Source: Sphingomonas sp. PP-CE-3A-406
Lineage (GTDB): Bacteria; Pseudomonadota; Alphaproteobacteria; Sphingomonadales; Sphingomonadaceae
DNA: 64,000 nucleotides
Assembly: GCF_003688625.1 (NCBI RefSeq)
Contig: NZ_RCWY01000001.1
Coordinates: forward strand, 744,001-808,000
Reading direction: 5' to 3'
A program made the translations under genes and the position numbers. Positions 42,296-51,612 of this stretch are shown here, one piece after another. The notes under the pieces were generated by a model. The model saw nothing but the letters and a program-made list of their open reading frames with translations. It searched no databases and was not told the DNA's origin. The first letter of the stretch is position 1; every line of letters begins with the position of its first letter.

Positions 42296-43513
42296 CGCGG
42301 TCGGGGCGGCCGGCGCCAACAGATCCGCCCACTCCTGGAACAGATCGCGCAGGCGCTGGAGGCGCTCGCTCCGATCGTAGGCCGCTTTGACCTTGTCCTT
42401 CGGCGTGTGCGCCAGCGCCCGCTCGATATCGGCGCCGTCGGATCCCCGCTCGTTCATCACCGTCGAGAACGACGCGCGCCAGCCGTGCGGGACATGGCGC
42501 CCCTCGAATCCCGCGCGATCGTACATTGCGCCGATCGACTTCTCACCGATCATCCGCCCGGCGCCAGTCGAAAAGATGAGCGCTTTAATTTCCGCCTCAT
42601 CATTTGCGGCGTCCAAACTTAACGCGCGGACCTCGCGCAGCAGCGCGACCGCCTGGCGCGACAGCGGCACAGCATGGTCGTTCTTCGCATCGAGCTTCTT
42701 CGCTGCCGCCAGCTTCATCCGCGCGGCCGGTACCCGCCAAAGCGGCGCGGCCCCGTCGAGATCCTCGATCTCCTCCCAACGCGCGCCTCGTACCGCGGCG
42801 AAGCGGACCGCGGTCAGCGCCAGGAATCGCGACGCGTGTTTCACCACTCGCGCGACGTCGACCAGCTCGGCCGCCGCGAGCAGCGCGCGCGCATCCTCGA
42901 TCTCGAGCAACGCGGGATGATGCTGTGCCGGCGCCGGCGGGGTGAGCGCGCGGCTGACGATCGCCGCGGGATCCTGGTCGACCAGGTCCTCCGCCATCGC
43001 ATAGGCGAATACGGCCGAGATCCGCTGGCGGACGCGGCTGGCCGTGACCAGGCTGCCGCGCTCCTCGATGACGCGCAGCGCGTTCAGGATCACCGGCACG
43101 GTGACGGCGCCGATCGGCATCGCGCCGATCGCCGGAAACACGTCGCGCTCGAGGCTCGCGAGGACGTCGCCGGCATGCACGACCGTCCAGCGCCGGCGCA
43201 TGTGCGCGTACCACTGGCGCGCGACGTTTTCGAAAGCACGAGCCCGGCCGGTTTGCGCAAGTTCGCAAGTCCGAGGATCCTCGCCGCGGCCGAGCTGCTC
43301 GCGCACTTGGTCGCACCGGGCCCGGGCAGCGTCTAGCGACACTTCGGGAACGGCTCCGATCGTCAGCAGCTGCTCCTTGCCGCCGAAGCGGTACTTCATC
43401 CGGAACGACTTCCGGCCGGTCGGCGCGACGTAGAGGTGCAGGCCGCCCTGGTCGAACAGCTTGAAGGCGGCCTCTTTCGGCCGCGCGGCTTTCACCGCGG
43501 CGTTGGTCAGCAT
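42272..43513 (-). CDS. P4-type tyrosine integrase
   Basis: 413 residues, phage/island site-specific recombinase. N-terminal DUF4102 arm-binding domain (LTNAAVKAARPKEAAFKLFDQGGLHL, given here as family pattern), core-binding region, then the catalytic domain with the first arginine in LTAVRFAAVRGARW, HGWR box, LAH and the tyrosine in VKAAYDRS. All five catalytic positions appear present, so it may be active. Such integrases usually sit next to the tRNA they use; here no tRNA is within several kilobases, suggesting rearrangement. Confidence 0.92.
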   Translation of the reverse strand: MLTNAAVKAARPKEAAFKLFDQGGLHLYVAPTGRKSFRMKYRFGGKEQLLTIGAVPEVSLDAARARCDQVREQLGRGEDPRTCELAQTGRARAFENVARQWYAHMRRRWTVVHAGDVLASLERDVFPAIGAMPIGAVTVPVILNALRVIEERGSLVTASRVRQRISAVFAYAMAEDLVDQDPAAIVSRALTPPAPAQHHPALLEIEDARALLAAAELVDVARVVKHASRFLALTAVRFAAVRGARWEEIEDLDGAAPLWRVPAARMKLAAAKKLDAKNDHAVPLSRQAVALLREVRALSLDAANDEAEIKALIFSTGAGRMIGEKSIGAMYDRAGFEGRHVPHGWRASFSTVMNERGSDGADIERALAHTPKDKVKAAYDRSERLQRLRDLFQEWADLLAPAAPTASPRAAAG

Positions 43514-43538
43514 AGGAATGTCCTAAGTGGAGGAAATT

Positions 43539-44096
43539 ATGCAGTGGTGGATAGAAACGGCTGGCAAACTAGCGCCCGCGTTCATTGCACTGTTGGTGCT
43601 GGCGACGACCCGAACCCAAAACCGGTCGATTAATGCCGTAAGTCTTCGTGCTGCTCAGGTAGAGGACCAAAAACTCCGGCTTGCTCTACTCGAGCGTCGC
43701 CTTGAAGCGATCGACGCAATTCGAACGGCCGTTGGTCATTATCAGGCAACGGGAGAGCTAACCGGCGAGGCACGCGGCAAGCTTATCGACGCACTTCGTG
43801 TGGCCGAGGTTGTCTTCGCAGAGGAAGACGAAAAAGCGATCAGCGAAATCATTCTAATGGGCTGGCGCTGGAGCACGCTTAATGGTCGATTGGAGAGACG
43901 CAATAACGATGACCAGCGAAACGCTCTCATCGACCAGCTGGTCGAGCTCGATGGGCAGTTCGGCGACAAAATTATGAAGTTATTGCCGAAATTGATTGCC
44001 GCTACCCGGGTGCAGGATGTTCCGCCCCTCCAGCTGTCTCATCCGAATAAGTGGAATGGCCTTACACCTCTGAAACGACGCTTCCGTAAGAGATAG
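43539..44096 (+). CDS. Membrane-anchored coiled-coil protein of unknown function
   Basis: 185 residues. One N-terminal hydrophobic helix (WIETAGKLAPAFIALLVLAT), then a long charged helix, likely coiled coil (QVEDQKLRLALLERRLEAIDA), and a mainly helical C-terminus. GGAGG at 43529-43533 supports ATG 43539. Base composition is less GC-rich than the surrounding genes, consistent with recent transfer. Confidence 0.6.
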   Translation: MQWWIETAGKLAPAFIALLVLATTRTQNRSINAVSLRAAQVEDQKLRLALLERRLEAIDAIRTAVGHYQATGELTGEARGKLIDALRVAEVVFAEEDEKAISEIILMGWRWSTLNGRLERRNNDDQRNALIDQLVELDGQFGDKIMKLLPKLIAATRVQDVPPLQLSHPNKWNGLTPLKRRFRKR

Positions 44097-44097
44097 C

Positions 44098-44216
44098 GGC
44101 GGATATCCTATCCGCCGCCACCACGCCTTTCAGCGGGTTTGGGCGCAGGCCGTACCCCGATTTCGGGTCATCGATACCCCGGCCGCTTTCGCCCAGACCC
44201 GGACGCTCAGGATAGC
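44098..44216. repeat. Degenerate repeat, family D, copy 1
   Basis: Begins GGCGGATATCCTATCCGCC, continues through CGTACCCCGATTTCGGG and GATACCCCGGCC, and ends GGATAGC. The same order of motifs occurs at 46039-46140, and the first part at 45182-45230. It holds a palindromic start and lies between genes. Confidence 0.75.
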
Positions 44217-44339
44217 GATCCGGACTCTCGAGAACGACCATTCGTTCAGCACGATCGGCGGAATGAATGTCCCGCTATGCAGTCCAGATCGAGATCGGGC
44301 ACGGTTTAACCGGCACATCCAGCCCCAGGTCGGATAGCG

Positions 44340-44915
44340 TCAGCAATCTGGCTGGTATGATGTGGTCGCGAGGTTAGTTTGACTCACTCGACCAAGGGGC
44401 GAAAAGGTTGCAGCTTGTCCATGCGTTGACCCATCGCGGTCGGTTAACTGCCAAATGCAACCGTCATCAATCGAGAATTTGCGACCGGACTTCGCTATCC
44501 TTACGCCGCAATATCCAGAGTAATGTCCGTCTTTTTTGACCTTATCCAGCAGGATCTGTCGATCCGCACGATTGATCGGCTCTGCGGATAGGCGTGATGG
44601 TAGCGATGTAAACTCGCTCCATCCGTAACCGAAACAGCGCTGAGCTGCGATATTGGCGTAAATGAAAACGGGATCGGGATCGGCGTTGTGAGCGACAACA
44701 GCAAACGGTGCTTGATGATAAAGCCAATGTTCATCGCAGTTATCAGGAAATAGGGCATCGCCCACGATGCGGCGGTAACTTCCGACCAATAGCTCGAAGA
44801 ACGGCTTATCGAGGTAGATTTGGCCGGTCGGTCGAGCGGGGGGCGAACCTGAAGCCTCCCCTGCTTCGATTTTCCGACCCTTGTGAGCCTCGATGTTCTG
44901 GAAAATGCCGGTCAT
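44340..44915 (-). CDS. MEKHLA (PAS-like) domain protein
   Basis: 191 residues. The stretch APFAVVAHNADPDPVFIYAN, with LPSRLSAEPINRADR and RKFSIDDGCIWQL after it, is the MEKHLA domain, a PAS-like fold shared with plant HD-ZIP regulators and found in bacterial redox or signalling proteins. It has no output domain. ATG at 44915 has no clear ribosome site. It lies alone within the island. Confidence 0.82.
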   Translation of the reverse strand: MTGIFQNIEAHKGRKIEAGEASGSPPARPTGQIYLDKPFFELLVGSYRRIVGDALFPDNCDEHWLYHQAPFAVVAHNADPDPVFIYANIAAQRCFGYGWSEFTSLPSRLSAEPINRADRQILLDKVKKDGHYSGYCGVRIAKSGRKFSIDDGCIWQLTDRDGSTHGQAATFSPLGRVSQTNLATTSYQPDC

Positions 44916-44983
44916 TTCGGAAGCACTTCTTTCGAACGTTGCGGGAGAAGACGGATTGGGCTTGGGGCGGGAGCACGAAGCAC

Positions 44984-45311
44984 GCTTCTACAGGGCAATC
45001 ACGCCGCCCGCATCTGGCCGAATCGGTACTTTATCGTAGGGTTCGACCGCTTCGACTGGCCTCGCCAGCTGAATGAGCCGAACATCGACAGAGCTAGCGG
45101 TTCGCAGTGATGGGCGAATGGCCACAGCCGGCAATGCACGACTGAAAGCCGGCCGTCTGCTACCCGCGTCATTCCCCATTCGCCGGATATCCCCTCCGCC
45201 TCCGCCGCGATTTTGCGGGTTCTGCGCGCGTCGTGCGTGCCGAGGCGGCCGAACTTCGCGATAAGGTACCGATTCGGCCAGATGCGAGCGGTGTGATTAC
45301 CCTGTAGAAGC
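44984..45311. repeat. 328-bp element with 53-bp terminal inverted repeats
   Basis: 44984-45036 and 45259-45311 are inverted repeats with 4 mismatches in 53 positions; weaker similarity goes on inward for about 20 bases. Arms begin GCTTCTACAGGG and contain GCATCTGGCCGAATCGG. The middle contains a partial family D repeat (45182-45230) and no gene. No target duplication was seen at the outer ends. Confidence 0.85.
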
Positions 45312-45378
45312 ACCGCATCCGTACAGATTGCGGTTATTCAAAAGCCTGCCTCCAAGCTCGAAACGAGGATGTCCGCGT

Positions 45379-45840
45379 ATGAACGTCTTGACCGATCACG
45401 CCGAACTTGATGGGCATGACCAGCTCGCAGCCTTGATGGCAGCCAATGTTCACCCGCCGATCCACGAGACGCTGGATATCGTTTTGGTCGAACTCGAGCG
45501 TGGCCGTGTGGTGTTCGAGGGTTCGCCGTCGGGCAAGGTCTACAACCCGATCGGATCGGTGCATGGCGGCTATGCGGCGACATTGCTCGACAGCGCCTGC
45601 GGCGCCGCGGTCCATTCCAGCCTGCCTGCTGGTCAGGGTTTTACGACGTTGGAACTCAAGGTGTCGTATCACCGGGCGCTGAGCGAGGCGAGCGGACCAG
45701 TGCGTGCCGAGGGCAAGGTGGTTTCGCTAGGGCGCCGTGCGGCTTTTTCCGAAGCTCGACTGCTGGATGCACAGGGACGACTATGCGCATCGGCGACATC
45801 GACCCTGCTGATCTTCCCTATGGCGGCTTCCGCCACGTGA
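45379..45840 (+). CDS. PaaI-type hotdog thioesterase
   Basis: 153 residues, hotdog fold. The motif NPIGSVHGGYAATLLDSACG is the PaaI/4HBT catalytic region (HGG and acidic residue). It probably hydrolyses acyl- or aryl-CoA esters. ATG at 45379 is chosen for its match to the family length. Confidence 0.9.
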   Translation: MNVLTDHAELDGHDQLAALMAANVHPPIHETLDIVLVELERGRVVFEGSPSGKVYNPIGSVHGGYAATLLDSACGAAVHSSLPAGQGFTTLELKVSYHRALSEASGPVRAEGKVVSLGRRAAFSEARLLDAQGRLCASATSTLLIFPMAASAT

Positions 45841-46158
45841 CCCGATCGAGCAGCAGGCTATGCTCGCACGCGACTATGGCCTGCCTGCCCGATAAATTGA
45901 TATCGGGTAGCAGACCGTAACCGCAGTTGACCGTCGTTTTCGAGAAAGGCGGCAGCGTCCCGCGATGGTAGCGATCGCGATACCCCCGCCCGGAAGCGGC
46001 CGTTCCGCTTTCCTTGCCATTCCGGACATTCCCGAACGGCGGATATTCCCTCCGCCGCAGTCACGCATTTCTGCGGATTTTACGCGGCATGTACCCCGGT
46101 TTGGGGCAAGTGATACCCCGGCCCAAACCGCAGGATAGCTACTTGAAAGCACGAAGTT
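45841..46158. other. Intergenic region
   Basis: 318 bp between a thioesterase and the convergent methylase. No gene found. The last part (46039-46140) is a family D repeat. Confidence 0.6.
46039..46140. repeat. Degenerate repeat, family D, copy 2
   Basis: GGCGGATATTCCCTCCGCCG, then TGTACCCCGGTTTGGGG, GATACCCCGGCCC and GGATAGC, in the same order as 44098-44216 but about 17 bases shorter. Confidence 0.75.
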
Positions 46159-46956
46159 TCAAGCCGTTGCGTTCCGGATGATCAGCTCGGTGACCTTCTT
46201 CCCCCGGCTGGCCGCGGCCGACGACAACGTCCAGGTCGTCTCGACCTCGGCGATCGCAAAGCGTGCGAACGTCTCGCGGATGAACGGCGTGTCGTTGATC
46301 GACAGGATGAACTGCCCGCGGATCCCCGCGAGCTGCTCTGCCATCGCCTGATACTGCTCGCGGCCGAAGTCGATCCCGTATCCGGTCGTCTCGTCATAAG
46401 GCGGGTCGAGGAAGAACAGCGTGCCGGCACCGTCGTAGCGTCGGATGACATCGGCATAGTCCAGCTGCTCGATCGTGACCGGCTCGAGGCGATCGCGCAG
46501 CAGCTTCAGCTCCGCGCGCAGCTTGCCAAGGTTGATCCGGGATTCCTGATCGCGGCGTACGCCGAAGGTCCGGCCGACAACGCGGCCGCCGAAGGCCAGG
46601 CGCTGGAGATACAGGAAACGCACGGCGCGCTCGATATCGGTGAGCAGCCGAGGATCCATCGCATTCTGGCGATCGAACTCGGCGCGGCTGGCGATCAGCC
46701 AGCGCAGCTCGTCGACGAAGGGCTCGTAGTGCCGTCGGATAACGCGGAACAGGTTGGCGACGTCGCCGGAGAAGTCGTTGATCACTTCCACCGGCGCCGA
46801 CGTCGGCCGGCGGAGGAAGACGCCGCCCATGCCGACGAACGGCTCGACATAGGCGCGATGGGGTGTTGCCTCGATCAGAGCGCAAAGGCGCTTCGCCAGG
46901 TTACGCTTCCCGCCCAGGTAAGCCGCGGGAGGGCAAGCGGTCTTGGTTGTATGCAT
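46159..46956 (-). CDS. DNA adenine methylase (D12 class)
   Basis: 265 residues. N6-adenine methyltransferase of the Dam/D12 family, often phage-borne. Seen: AYLGGKRNLAKRL (SAM-binding motif X), YVEPFVGMGGVFL (motif I) and LFFLDPPYDET with the catalytic DPPY. No restriction gene lies next to it, so it looks like a phage self-protection or regulatory methylase. ATG at 46956 or a GTG at 46986 could start it; neither has a good ribosome site. Confidence 0.92.
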   Translation of the reverse strand: MHTTKTACPPAAYLGGKRNLAKRLCALIEATPHRAYVEPFVGMGGVFLRRPTSAPVEVINDFSGDVANLFRVIRRHYEPFVDELRWLIASRAEFDRQNAMDPRLLTDIERAVRFLYLQRLAFGGRVVGRTFGVRRDQESRINLGKLRAELKLLRDRLEPVTIEQLDYADVIRRYDGAGTLFFLDPPYDETTGYGIDFGREQYQAMAEQLAGIRGQFILSINDTPFIRETFARFAIAEVETTWTLSSAAASRGKKVTELIIRNATA

Positions 46957-47327
46957 GGTGGAGGTGGAGCCTTCATGACGAGGCACGGGCTACGCGCGCC
47001 ATGATGGCCGCCGATCGACATGATCGACGGAGTCCCGGCCAGCTGGCCGCGGGATGGTTAGTGCGACGATCGTCGCGAAACTGGTGTGTGGAGAATCGCT
47101 GCGCGACCAACCGTCCGGACGGACCGGGTGGTTAGCCGCGCAGGATCCCAGGGAACTACGCCCCGCGTATTTCCCCGAAGGGTCTTCTATTCCGCGGGCC
47201 ACCCGGCGAACCGGAACCCGGGATCATTCCGCGCGCGCGGGCCAGTCCTTGCGGCTAAGCTTGGATCGGCGATCGCAGCTATGTCAGATCAGCAAACTGC
47301 CGTCTATCGCGCGGCCCGTTCTGGCGT
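46957..47327. other. Intergenic region within the prophage part
   Basis: 371 bp with no convincing gene, tRNA or repeat copy. Short open frames here have no family features. Confidence 0.5.
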
Positions 47328-49133
47328 TCAGTAAGGCGACGCGGGCAGTCGGTTGACGACGAGACGCTTGATCCTGATCGACGTTGCTCCAGCTGCCGCG
47401 GCTTGCGCCGCGATGCCGCGCAGACCGATCGACATGAACGCTTTTGTCGTCATGGCCGGCGAGATCTGGATAACGCGGGTCCGCTCGAAGAGAACGTAGT
47501 CCTCGTCCGGACCCACCGTCGACGCGCCGTTGTTCATGTCCTGCGTCGGCTGACCGACCTGTACGCCGCTGCTGTTCGTGCCGTTGACCGAAACCTCGAG
47601 CTGGATGGCTCTCAGGTTGGCCGCGCCAGTGACCTCGATCTCGGCATACGCCTCGATAAAATCACCCGGCGACCAGTTCGCCAGGGCGATGTCGCTCACC
47701 AGGCGGACCGCGTCGTTTGCTGCCAGAAACTTCGGCGACAGAATGACATTGCTGCCGATCCCCGACGCGTCTGCCACGACCGAGGTTGTCATGGTCGCAC
47801 CGCCGGCGGTGACCGCATTGCAGCTCCCGGGCATCACGCTGCCAGCCGCCACTGTCGATGCAACCATCGTGATCGAGCCGGACGCCGTTGCAGCGTTGCT
47901 CAACACATATTCGCCGGCGCCTCCGTTCGCCGGACGCGAAAGGATCGTCGTATTCGCCGGGATGCCGGTTCCGGTGACCGGAACGCCGATCGGGAGCCCC
48001 GCCGCCAGGGTTACGACAACGGTCGCGCTACCGCTCGTCGTCGTCGCCGGCGCAGACACGGTCCCCAGGGCACCGCCGCTCGCGACCGCGAACACCGGAT
48101 TGCTGGCCAGCTGCAGGCGCCCTGCTGCCGGGAGCGTGACGTTGTCGCGGGTCGGAACGGTGAAATACGGCGCGGGGACGATCTGGGCGAGCTTCGCCCG
48201 AAGACTCTTGCCGGCGTAGTAAGAGCCGCGGGCGTTGAGGTGCGTTCCATCCTCGCTGAACTTGGCCTTGAACTGCGGGATGGCCGCAGCCGGATCGACC
48301 AGCACGATCGCGCGCATGTCGTGATAATAGACGTTCGGCGTCGCATTCGCGTAAGCGATGACCATCGCGTTATAGAGACGGGCGTTCTGCGCTTGGGTGG
48401 CGTCGTAACCGTTGGCGCCGACTTCAAGCTCTATCAGGACCTGGGCGCCGGACGCGAGGAACGCGTCGGCCGCTTGCTTCACATCTGCAAAGGTCTGCGC
48501 GACAACTTGCCCCGAGCCAATGACAGCTCCGGAAACCGCATGCGTATAGGTTGCCGCCCCGCCGGTCTGCGCGAAGTTGTTGGCGCCGAAATAGATGCGC
48601 ACCGTGCCCATGCCGGCCGCTACGATCGCCGGAACACGGGCAAGCCCCTGGTCGGTACGGTCCCCGGCTACGCTGAAGGACTGGCCGACGAGATAGTTTG
48701 CGCCGGCCAGGTCGTTCGCCCAGTTCAGGGGCGACAGCGCTCCGCGGTTGGCCTGCGCGGGGTCGAGATAGTCGGCCGCGCCGCGGCTGTCCGCCCAATC
48801 GGCAATGTAGAACAGCGGCTTGGTCGGCGGAGCGATACCGCTGCCGATCGGCGTCCCGATCGATGCGAGGACGCCTGCCGCTGCCCCGACCATTACGACG
48901 CTATAGGGCAGGAACACCCGCCGCATGGCACCGCTGGCGCCATGCTGGATCACCACCTCGGTCAGCATGCCAGGATCGAGCGGCCCGCCGACCGAAAGCT
49001 CACCGGCCTCAGCAGAGTTAGCAGCGGCCGCGACGCCCGAACGAACCGCAGCCGAAGCCACGGCGTCCGCAACCGACACGCGCTCTGGCGCACGATCCGG
49101 GAAGCGGCCGTCCCAAAGTAGAATGCTCTTCAT
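47328..49133 (-). CDS. Phage tail protein with SGNH-hydrolase domain
   Basis: 601 residues. The first part has SGNH (GDSL-type) esterase features: GANNFAQ (block III Asn) and DGTHLNARG (block V Asp/His), with the nucleophile probably in QSFSVAGDR. The C-terminal half is Thr/Ala/Gly-rich beta-type sequence as in tail spikes. Such proteins deacetylate host surface sugars. AAGGA precedes ATG 49133. It is the last gene of the lysis/tail group. Confidence 0.78.
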   Translation of the reverse strand: MKSILLWDGRFPDRAPERVSVADAVASAAVRSGVAAAANSAEAGELSVGGPLDPGMLTEVVIQHGASGAMRRVFLPYSVVMVGAAAGVLASIGTPIGSGIAPPTKPLFYIADWADSRGAADYLDPAQANRGALSPLNWANDLAGANYLVGQSFSVAGDRTDQGLARVPAIVAAGMGTVRIYFGANNFAQTGGAATYTHAVSGAVIGSGQVVAQTFADVKQAADAFLASGAQVLIELEVGANGYDATQAQNARLYNAMVIAYANATPNVYYHDMRAIVLVDPAAAIPQFKAKFSEDGTHLNARGSYYAGKSLRAKLAQIVPAPYFTVPTRDNVTLPAAGRLQLASNPVFAVASGGALGTVSAPATTTSGSATVVVTLAAGLPIGVPVTGTGIPANTTILSRPANGGAGEYVLSNAATASGSITMVASTVAAGSVMPGSCNAVTAGGATMTTSVVADASGIGSNVILSPKFLAANDAVRLVSDIALANWSPGDFIEAYAEIEVTGAANLRAIQLEVSVNGTNSSGVQVGQPTQDMNNGASTVGPDEDYVLFERTRVIQISPAMTTKAFMSIGLRGIAAQAAAAGATSIRIKRLVVNRLPASPY

Positions 49134-49146
49134 GGCGTGTTCCTTG

Positions 49147-49509
49147 TCAATTTGCCGCGGGGCAGTCGGCGGGCGCGGCGCCGGTCGACAGGATTGCGGA
49201 GGCGCAGCGCCGCTCGAGCTTCACGGCCGCGGCGCGCGTGTTGCCCCGCCACACCGCGCCGATCGCCTCGGCCAGGCGCTCGTAGACTTCGGCGAGGATC
49301 CCCTTGTCGATCGTCACCAGCTCGCCGGTCGGCTTCGCGGCGAGCGGTTTCAGCCGCTCGGTGCGGGTCAGTTCAGCGGGCAGCATCGGCAGCTTCGGCC
49401 GCTCGATTCGAGCGATCGATGCCGGCGTTGATGCTGTCGCGCAGGCGGTCGACAGGAGCGGCAGGCACAGCAGCAGCATCAGCTGCGGACGAAGCATCGT
49501 TGAGCGCAT
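49147..49509 (-). CDS. Rz1-like outer membrane spanin lipoprotein
   Basis: 120 residues with signal peptide and lipobox LLSTACA. Its first 137 bases overlap the Rz-like gene in another frame, the usual Rz/Rz1 arrangement. The proline-rich part after the cysteine (RPKLPMLPAEL) also fits. It spans to the inner membrane partner to fuse the membranes at lysis. Confidence 0.8.
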   Translation of the reverse strand: MRSTMLRPQLMLLLCLPLLSTACATASTPASIARIERPKLPMLPAELTRTERLKPLAAKPTGELVTIDKGILAEVYERLAEAIGAVWRGNTRAAAVKLERRCASAILSTGAAPADCPAAN

Positions 49510-49771
49510 TTCGGAGATCCTCGATCGTGGACTGGACGTAGGCGTCGGTCTGCGCGTCGATCCGGACGGTGCGCGCGGCGATGGCCTGGGTGACGGAGGT
49601 TGCGGCGCGTTCGTCCGTCCGTGCCTCGGTGATGCGCTCGGCGTGGGCCTTTTCCGCTTTCGCGGTCACCTTGGCGGCGCCGGCGGTCTCTCCGCCCCGC
49701 CTGATCATCGCGACGCCGGCGACGATCGCCAGGGCGATGACGATCGCGACGATGATGCGGATCCGCGTCAC
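49373..49771 (-). CDS. Rz-like inner membrane spanin
   Basis: 132 residues. One N-terminal membrane helix (IRIIVAIVIALAIVAGVAM), then a long periplasmic helix rich in Ala/Glu/Arg, a coiled coil, as in i-spanins. GTG at 49771 overlaps the endolysin stop (GTGA). It partly overlaps the Rz1-like gene. Confidence 0.78.
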   Translation of the reverse strand: MTRIRIIVAIVIALAIVAGVAMIRRGGETAGAAKVTAKAEKAHAERITEARTDERAATSVTQAIAARTVRIDAQTDAYVQSTIEDLRNALNDASSAADAAAVPAAPVDRLRDSINAGIDRSNRAAEAADAAR

Positions 49772-50583
49772 GACGTCACCGCCGAGCATTTACGGCGATC
49801 AACGTTGCCGACGCGGTGCGCGATCCAGCCCTTGTAGAAGACCTTCAGCTTCGGGTTCACGCGGACGAGCCGCGCGTATTCCGTCCCCTGGGCAGCATCG
49901 AGGTTGTTCAGCGTGGCGACGCAGAGGTTGCCGGCGCCGAGCGCTCCCTGGCACGCACGATAGGCCGCAATCGTGCCAGGACCGACGCGACCGTCCGTTA
50001 CCAGCTTGGCGTTGCACAGGATGTTGATCGACTGCTGGAACCATGTCGACGGACGCGCCGGCCCCATGTTCACGGTCGTATCGAACAGCTCCTCCGCGAC
50101 CGCGGCGTCGACCGGCACGAGCGCTGCGTAACCTGGCTGCACAAGATACCGGCGGTAGTAGATGCTCTCGGCCACCTCGCGCGGCAGCGTGCGCATCGGG
50201 CCGACGTAGCCGTTCTGCACAGCGACCGCCTTCGTGATGCCCATATGCGTTTCACCGCCGGGATCGTTCGGGTGGTTCACATAGCCACCCTCAACGGCGA
50301 TCACGCTGGCGATCATTGCCAGGGCGGCCGCGGCGATGCCGCCTGCAGCCTTCGGCGCGACCTTGCCGCTGATCGACTTCCACAGGCTCTGTCGTTCGGC
50401 CGCAGGCTTCTGCGGGATCAATCGGGCGACGATCGTCGCCATGAACAGGATCGTCGGCACGGCGTGCGCGATCGATTCCGGGAAAACGCCGCGTAGCTCG
50501 TCGGGAAGCCCGTTCCAGATCTGGAGCAGGGTGTCGGGGGCGGCCGCGGCGAAGGCGGTGAGCAGGGCACCGAGCGCAGACAT
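49768..50583 (-). CDS. Phage holin-endolysin fusion (GH108 type)
   Basis: 271 residues. Residues 1-100 contain three hydrophobic segments (ALGALLTAFAAAAPDTLLQI, TILFMATIVARLI, GGIAAAALAMIASVIAVEG) typical of a holin. From residue about 96 a GH108/N-acetylmuramidase domain follows, with catalytic glutamate in EGGYVNHPNDPGGETHMGIT and a peptidoglycan-binding C-terminal part (DGRVGPGTIAAY). This arrangement lets one gene supply both membrane and wall functions. ATG at 50583. Confidence 0.82.
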   Translation of the reverse strand: MSALGALLTAFAAAAPDTLLQIWNGLPDELRGVFPESIAHAVPTILFMATIVARLIPQKPAAERQSLWKSISGKVAPKAAGGIAAAALAMIASVIAVEGGYVNHPNDPGGETHMGITKAVAVQNGYVGPMRTLPREVAESIYYRRYLVQPGYAALVPVDAAVAEELFDTTVNMGPARPSTWFQQSINILCNAKLVTDGRVGPGTIAAYRACQGALGAGNLCVATLNNLDAAQGTEYARLVRVNPKLKVFYKGWIAHRVGNVDRRKCSAVTS

Positions 50584-51612
50584 CTGTATCGTACTTGCGG
50601 AGCCAGATCGCAGCACTCACCGTCCCAGGCGGAGGGTTCAAAGCCTGCACACCGACGCGAACATATTGGTCCGCTATGTTGCCATTCCCGCCCTTCCCGC
50701 GGGTTTGTTGCGAAGGGGTGGCGCCTAGGAACTGACCCGCCGAGTTGAAATAAACGAAGTAAGCATCGATCGCGCAACGGTGCGAATTGGCAAAGACATA
50801 GAACTGGTAATTCTTCCCAGCGTCGGCCGGAAACTTGGCGCTCTGCCAATCGCAATACGCCCCGTTACCTCCCGGCGTCCCCTGCACAATAGAAAGGACG
50901 TGCTCTCCGGGCGGGTGGTAGGACTCTCCCGCAGCATCCGTGCCGGCGCTAACGACGCCGCCACCTTGCTGAGCGAACGACCAGCCGTCGGTCGACACAA
51001 TCGTGCTGTTAGCGAGGAGGTTCGAACTCCCCACGCGCGCCGACAGGGTGCTGACCGTCTGCGCCAATGCTCCGACCTTCGCGTCGGCGATCGCCGTTGC
51101 GCGGTCGTTGGCACGCGCCAGCAAATTGCTGTCCGCCCCGCCCTGCACCTGAGCTTCCAGGGAGGCCGTTCGCTGAGCAGTAGCATAACGGTTCGGCAGA
51201 TCCGCAAGCGTGTCTTCGGTCTGCTTTACGCGAGCGGAGACGAGCGGCAGATCGACGGATGCCTTCTGGGCCTTGATCTCGCCATCGGTCGCGGGGCGCG
51301 CGCCGCACTTCAGCCAGTGGATCGTCTTGGCCGAGGTGGCACCGAACGCTGACCAATTGGCCATAGCGTACAGGGTGGCCTGTCCTACGGACTCGGACTT
51401 CACCAGAAGCGACCAGTTGCGGATGCCCGGTCCACCGACCCCGACGACGCCCTCATTGTCAGGTGTCGTAGAAAAATTCAGCGACGGAAGGCCATCGATG
51501 TACGCGCCCGCTCCTTGGTAGTTGCCGGTGGAGCACCACACCGACGCCTCGATTACCCAATAGCCTTTGGCGACGAACACGGCGGTGGCGAGCCCTGCAT
51601 CGTTACCGTCCG
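50291..51612 (-). pseudogene. Phage tail/host-specificity protein, truncated at both ends
   Basis: The minus-strand frame has tail-protein-like sequence: repeated coiled-coil segments (VKQTEDTLADLPNRYATAQR), then a carbohydrate-binding-like region (SAKFPADAGKNYQFYVFANS). Its 5' part is lost near 51600, where recombinase sequence on the other strand begins. At the 3' end the frame runs on through the holin-endolysin gene for 293 bases without tail features, so the natural end was probably lost or shifted. Confidence 0.7.

Noticed and set aside
46990..47327. Possible small gene in the prophage gap
   Set aside because: Frames are short, lack ribosome sites and show no family features.
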